Positions 59,667 to 64,000 of a stretch of 64,000 nt of DNA are shown piece by piece. The notes beneath the pieces are model-generated. The model ran no database searches. It worked only from the letters and a program-made list of their open reading frames with translations, and was not told where the DNA came from. A program made the position numbers and the translations under genes. Each line of letters begins with the position of its first letter. Position 1 is the stretch's first letter. The stretch comes from Dillenia suffruticosa (Eukaryota > Streptophyta > Magnoliopsida > Dilleniales > Dilleniaceae), in assembly GCA_033439265.1 (NCBI GenBank), contig JAVTVX010000009.1, forward strand, positions 4,391,609 through 4,455,608. Reading direction: 5' to 3'.

Positions 59667-62600
59667 ATTTGATTTTTTTTTCACAAAAAGTTGGGAAAAC
59701 AAATCAAATTTTTAGAAGATGAGCATACAAGAAATTAAATTGTTGATACAAATAATGAGCATTTTGGCTGCAAGAGAAGTTTTTTTGATTGGTAGGTTGA
59801 TGGAAACTATGGACTACCAAACAAAATTCAAAATTTTATTATGTGGGGCAGTGAAGACAAGAGAACGTCGCATTTTATTTCTTTTCTTCATTTAACCAAT
59901 CCCAAATTTCTCTTGTACAGTTTGAATAATATCGCAAAGAATTGGTTTCATTTATCACAAAAATTCTTCTTGCAAGTGTCATGTCACTGTTGGGTACTAG
60001 AATCCCTTTTTTTTTTGTGGGTGCAGAAAAGGTATTAGTATCTTGTGCTTCACTTCTTTTTCCCTTTTTCTTGTGGAGTCCAAATCTCCCTTTTTTTTTT
60101 TTGAAGTAAAGAAGAGATTGTGTAGGAGGTGATAAAAGTGCTTGCTTTGTTTGTTTGCAAATCGTAGTAGGAATTGCAATTTTCATAAGCAACTTAGCGG
60201 CAACCAACAAAAACAAAAAGCCACAAGTTTTACGTTTAGAGCTAATGAAAAGCTCATGCATTAGGTACTTTCCAACAACTCTATTTTTGATTTCTCCCAA
60301 TGGGGAAAAATATATAGGAAAAAAAATGTCATGAAGGGTTCAGTTTTCAACAGATTTGTATTTTCTTCTTCTCTAACTTAAAGGCAGAGAGAAAACGAAA
60401 CCCAAACCTTCGGATCTTTATTACATAAACAACCATTTGTGTTAAAGTTTTTAATATCAAACGAATTTGCATTTCAAAATGCCAAACGACCTTAAAGATT
60501 TTAGGATAATTGTTTCTTTGACTATGTTAGATTTATTAGTCGCAATTTTCGAGAATCGTACCTCAATGTGCGAGTCTGCCAAAATTTGAATCGCAAAATG
60601 TCTCAAACAAATCGCTCGACTGGGATAGTGGTCACGAAATCAAACTATCACCATAATGTCACGACACCTCAATCCATAATCTGGTGAATAGCAAATGATC
60701 GGAAGTAAATTTTGATTCCTACTTGAAATTTTCTTAATGCCCTTAATAATTTCTCCCACTAGAAATGATGTGTTTCTCATAATCTCTAAATCTCTCTCTC
60801 GAGCAATTCTCAATTGTCTTAGCTCTTTCTCAGTGATGTGCAGAGAGAACCATTCATTCAAAAAAACTAATTCAATTGTTAACTCATGTAAAGAGATATT
60901 TTTCACATACATGGGAGTTTCAGTAGGTAACTCACGTAAAGGGATATTTTTCACATACATGGGAGTTGGTAAGTTAGCGAGATAATGGATTAACCGCTTG
61001 GGCATATTTTACCAACAAACTAACTATTTGAGCAAAAGATGAAGTACTTTGTATGTTTGAGTGCTTACAACCGCCTCTTAGGTAGAGGAGCTTATTCATT
61101 TTTTTTTTTCTTTTTTGGTATATAAGGAGGCTCGAAATCAAGACTATTATAAAGGGAGATAATGCCAATTAAACTATAAGTAAAAGAGCTTATTATTCTG
61201 GAAAAATGTTTATATAATGTGTTCCCAAAAAAGCCTAAAGAAACCTTACTTTTTCCTTAATAATAGCTCTCCCAAAAGAAAAGCACTAATCGAATTCTAC
61301 TTGAATGAGCTTTTGTGTCGAAAAGTGCTTCCCTCTGGACTTCCCAACACCCTTGAATGTCTCAACCTAATCCGAAAAAGAAACTATGTAGGAAGCGTAG
61401 AGTCATGGTTATCAAGCAACTTATTCAGTAAGTGAGCCCAAATGAATTTGGCAAGAAAAAGAAGAGTAGGATGAGAACCAAACCGCAGTCAACCCGCTCC
61501 AAAAATACAAGAAAATGTCTTACAATTTTGTGAATCACCTTCAACCCAACCACAAACAGCAAATGAACCTGTTTCTAAAGCTATTGCAAAACCCAAGCGA
61601 ATAAAAATGGAAATCTGGTAGAGTTTCTTTGCTTGGTAATGCTTTCAACTAGCTATCAGTAGCAAATGTTAACAGAAATGGCGTCAACCTGTCTAGCTAC
61701 AATAAGCAGGAGGGATGACATGCCAAAGCTTGATTCAGACAGAGCTGTAGAAATCTAATCCAAGGGTTGCAACATAACAACAAGACGAACAGGATTGTTG
61801 ATTTACCATAAAAATAGCAAATTAATGTAGACAGTCCCGCTTCTTGCTCTAAATATTCAGAAAAACTTGTAAATCGCCGGTTGGGATGGTCCAGGTCCTT
61901 CCATGGCAGGAGAAGGGCAAGGCAGCATCCCCATTGTCGAACTGGAACAAGAAATGGAAGCTAGACGTTGGAGGAAAGACAAGGCTCGTGGAGTGCGACT
62001 CCACAGAAGAGCCTGAAGAAGTCGTATATCTCAGAGGATATGGTGGACCATGTGTTTGAAAAACGATACAGCTATTAAAGGTGATTCAACCCATGTGAAA
62101 GCATATGCTTCCATTCCCGACTGAGGGATAAGGAACCAAGAAAAGATGGAGATAGCCAACCTACAGAATACTAGTAGAAATAAAAGTCCATTCTGGAAGA
62201 CTACCTCCCCTAAGATATGATCCCCGGGAGTTTGAAAGAGAAGGATAATTCAAGCACCCATCTTGGTTGCTTGAATGCATCTGTGCGTCTTTCTGGAGAA
62301 CTTGGAGCACAACTGCACTTCCTAGCCATACAAGACGTAGCAAAGGGTTGGAAAATTATCTCCCAAATGAAATTCTATCCCTGGAAATCTGCATTCATGA
62401 GTGTTGTGATATGTTATCCGGAATCAACAAAAAAAGTGAGTACTATGATGAAGCAATTTTCTTTGGAGAACAAGGACACACCTGGAAAAGCAGAAGAAAC
62501 AGGAACAACACTTACAAAATAATCTCTTTTCCATTTAATGATCAAAGAATATCAAGTAAAGAATTAAATATATGAGACATTCGTCTTCCAAACCTCGTCT

Positions 62601-63344
62601 ATATTTTTGTTTATGATACAATTACACTAAGAAAAGAACCCGTCTCCTAAATAAGGACCTAATTACTCTTTCTAATCCTGATGTATACAACAAATTTCGT
62701 GACGGGTTAGTTTCCAGCAAAATCTCAATTAGAAAAGTTTCAATGTTACAGAATAAAGAATTGAATTTCAATGTAAGTACAGGGTTAGAGCTTTGTACAT
62801 GGGTTCTTCATACGGTTCCGGGCTTGCAATCCCAATGGCATGTGCCCTGCAGCATCCACTCTGCGCTAAAAAAAGGAAACAAGACGAATGGTCTAAGCAG
62901 ATAACAATCATCCACATCAATGGAAGGACCCAAGCTTTATCACATATTCTTTGATAAAGATCAGAGGCTGTCAAATCCATTGATTTAAGAAATGAATGTC
63001 AAGGGGCTCTGCTACTCATTTGATGATTCTGATCAATCTCAGGAGCATATGTGATGCTGTAAGTGATATATGGCCAGCACAATCATCTCGTAGACTGAAT
63101 GGCAGTCTGTTCATCTGGAGCTGTTTCCATGGAGGTATAGTGTTTCCATTTCCAAGCCTCTAAAAAGTGGCCCTTCTGCATCAGTTTCTTGTCACCTTCA
63201 AAGGCTTACTGCACCAATACTGGAGAGCCAGAGGTTTCTGATTTTCCCAGCAAACTCCCAGATGCTACAATGAATAAACATTACGGTCTCTGGAGCATTG
63301 TGGTATGCCAGTTTGAACCCTAGGGTTAAATAAGCAAACAATCT
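59667..63344. other. Region between the multi-span gene and the formin exon
   Basis: No gene is supported. 59667-60350 is AT-rich, with T-runs around 60009 and 60090. A 48-bp tandem pair sits at 60881-60967. A short more balanced stretch at 61860-62050 contains a 37-codon + frame from 61902 that I cannot match to anything. The part from about 62600 to 63344 is likely the 3' UTR of the formin gene on the - strand. Confidence 0.5.
60881..60967 (+). repeat. 48-bp tandem duplication
   Basis: 'aactcatgtaaagagatatt' at 60881 recurs at 60929 as 'aactcacgtaaagggatatt', each followed by 'tttcacatacatgggagtt'. The period equals 16 codons and keeps a - strand frame open ('MYVKNIPLREL' then 'MYVKNISLHEL'), but that frame has no recognised relative. 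Confidence 0.9.
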
Positions 63345-63499
63345 TCAGCTATTCACACTTTTCTTCGTTAGATTAACTCCTTTTGCCTTCTCCATTTCTG
63401 CCTCCTTTTGAGCTTTCTTCTTCTCTAGTTCAGCCTGTTTACAGTTCTCATCATGCGCTTTCTTGAACATTCTTATGAAGTTCAAGAGAGTTGCAGTAA
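63345..63499 (-). CDS. Formin, last coding exon (C-terminal end of FH2 domain), partial
   Basis: On the - strand, an acceptor CAG (63502-63500) precedes 'TATLLNFIRMFKKAHDENCK' and then 'QAELEKKKAQKEAEMEKAKG', ending with TGA at 63347-63345. This is the conserved end of the plant FH2 actin-nucleating domain ('FVRxFxKAHEENCKQ') with its charged coiled-coil tail. The exon starts with two bases completing a Val codon. The preceding exon, which should encode 'YFGEDPARCPF'-type sequence, is not found up to 64000 and must lie beyond the edge. Formins nucleate and elongate actin filaments. The short tail without a C2/PTEN part does not decide between class I and II, because those features are N-terminal. 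Confidence 0.85.
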
Positions 63500-64000
63500 C
63501 TGCATCATGTCAATAATAGTTAATGGACAGATATACGTCAGCAATCAGTGCAGGAGATCTCAAAGAAAGGGGGGAAAAGATCTTTACAAAATTAGTAAGC
63601 AAACTAAATTTAACAAGCAAAATTCTCAAGTACCAAATAAACAAATAAAAACACAGAATTATGCTAGAGTAAGGTTGAGTGTTGGCAATCAGCATGTTCA
63701 CACAGTTCCACAAAGTGGAAGAGTTTTGAGAGAGAGAGAGAGGCTGTCCCATATTTAAAAATATGTAAAGTCTGGGATCTAAAAACATTTTCTGCTTAGC
63801 ATGGCCAGCTCAGTAACTAAACATATCTGCTCTTAAACGAGGTCCTTGTTCTCATTTCAGTTCATGTCATGCTCCATTTCTTGTTTGAATTACTGTTTTT
63901 CATTGGCCGAAGTCATGGAGTTCACCCTATGTAAGAAGAAGAAAAATATTGCTACAATTTCTTAAAGCCATTTTAAAGGCTTGTTCTCACATATGACTTG
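63500..64000 (-). other. Formin intron reaching the window edge
   Basis: Non-coding on inspection, with a short (GA)n at 63729-63742. No FH2-like exon is seen, so this is read as part of the intron upstream of the last formin exon. Confidence 0.55.

Noticed and set aside
62161..62575. Overlapping 60-100-codon frames on both strands
   Set aside because: Neither looks like a known family and they overlap each other. They are probably chance frames near the formin 3' region.
1..64000. CRISPR array, tRNA, rRNA or operon-like gene cluster
   Set aside because: No spaced palindromic repeat array, no cloverleaf-type sequence with tRNA arms and no rRNA core was seen. The tandem repeats have no unique spacers and the genes are unrelated eukaryotic units.

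Overview
This is nuclear DNA from a flowering plant, almost certainly a eudicot and probably a woody one. The genes are split by GT-AG introns, intergenic DNA is very AT-rich, and (CT)n/(GA)n microsatellites and decayed retrotransposon pieces are common. The gene content is plant-specific: a pseudo-response regulator, a pentatricopeptide protein, a xyloglucan xylosyltransferase and a malectin-type receptor kinase. No bacterial, organellar or viral gene set is present.

Nine protein-coding genes can be supported. Eight are on the + strand: (1) a NEN-type DEDDh exonuclease, 1431-6556, 6 exons; (2) the evening clock gene TOC1/PRR1, 12005-18541, 6 exons; (3) a P-class PPR protein, 20530-22005; (4) a GT34 xyloglucan xylosyltransferase of the XXT3/4/5 clade, 24549-25910; (5) an unrecognised single-span membrane protein, 29186-31928, 2 exons; (6) a TPR/RING/LON-domain E3-type protein, 38368-48189, 18 exons; (7) a CrRLK1L receptor kinase of the ERULUS/CAP1 type, 49433-52093; (8) a hydrophobic multi-span protein of unknown function, 58686-59666. 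The ninth is the last coding exon of a formin on the - strand, 63345-63499, whose body lies beyond the right edge. Exon joins were chosen so that every reading frame closes exactly: 452 codons plus stop for gene 1, 556 for gene 2, 211 for gene 5 and 484 for gene 6.

The genes are functionally unrelated (phloem enucleation-type nuclease, circadian clock, organelle RNA, cell wall, ubiquitin, tip-growth signalling), so this is not a pathway cluster. The order does look evolutionarily informative. From memory, Arabidopsis carries NEN2, TOC1, a PPR gene, an unknown gene, ERULUS and a membrane protein as consecutive loci (At5g61390 down to At5g61340), and carries NEN1 next to XXT3 (At5g07710/At5g07720) elsewhere. 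The window looks like a less fractionated version of both blocks.

The DNA between and inside genes holds two L1-type LINE remnants with zf-RVT domains (TOC1 intron 5, and intron 2 of the RING/LON gene), two RTE-type LINE 3' ends with TA-repeat tails, three dispersed AT-rich repeat families (called A, B and E here), and several recent tandem duplications (76, 342, 168, 50 and 48 bp periods). Several 5' leaders appear to contain short upstream ORFs. I found no convincing new biological system. The best leads are the gene-order observation, the microsatellite-dependent uORFs in front of the RING/LON gene, and the repeat families.
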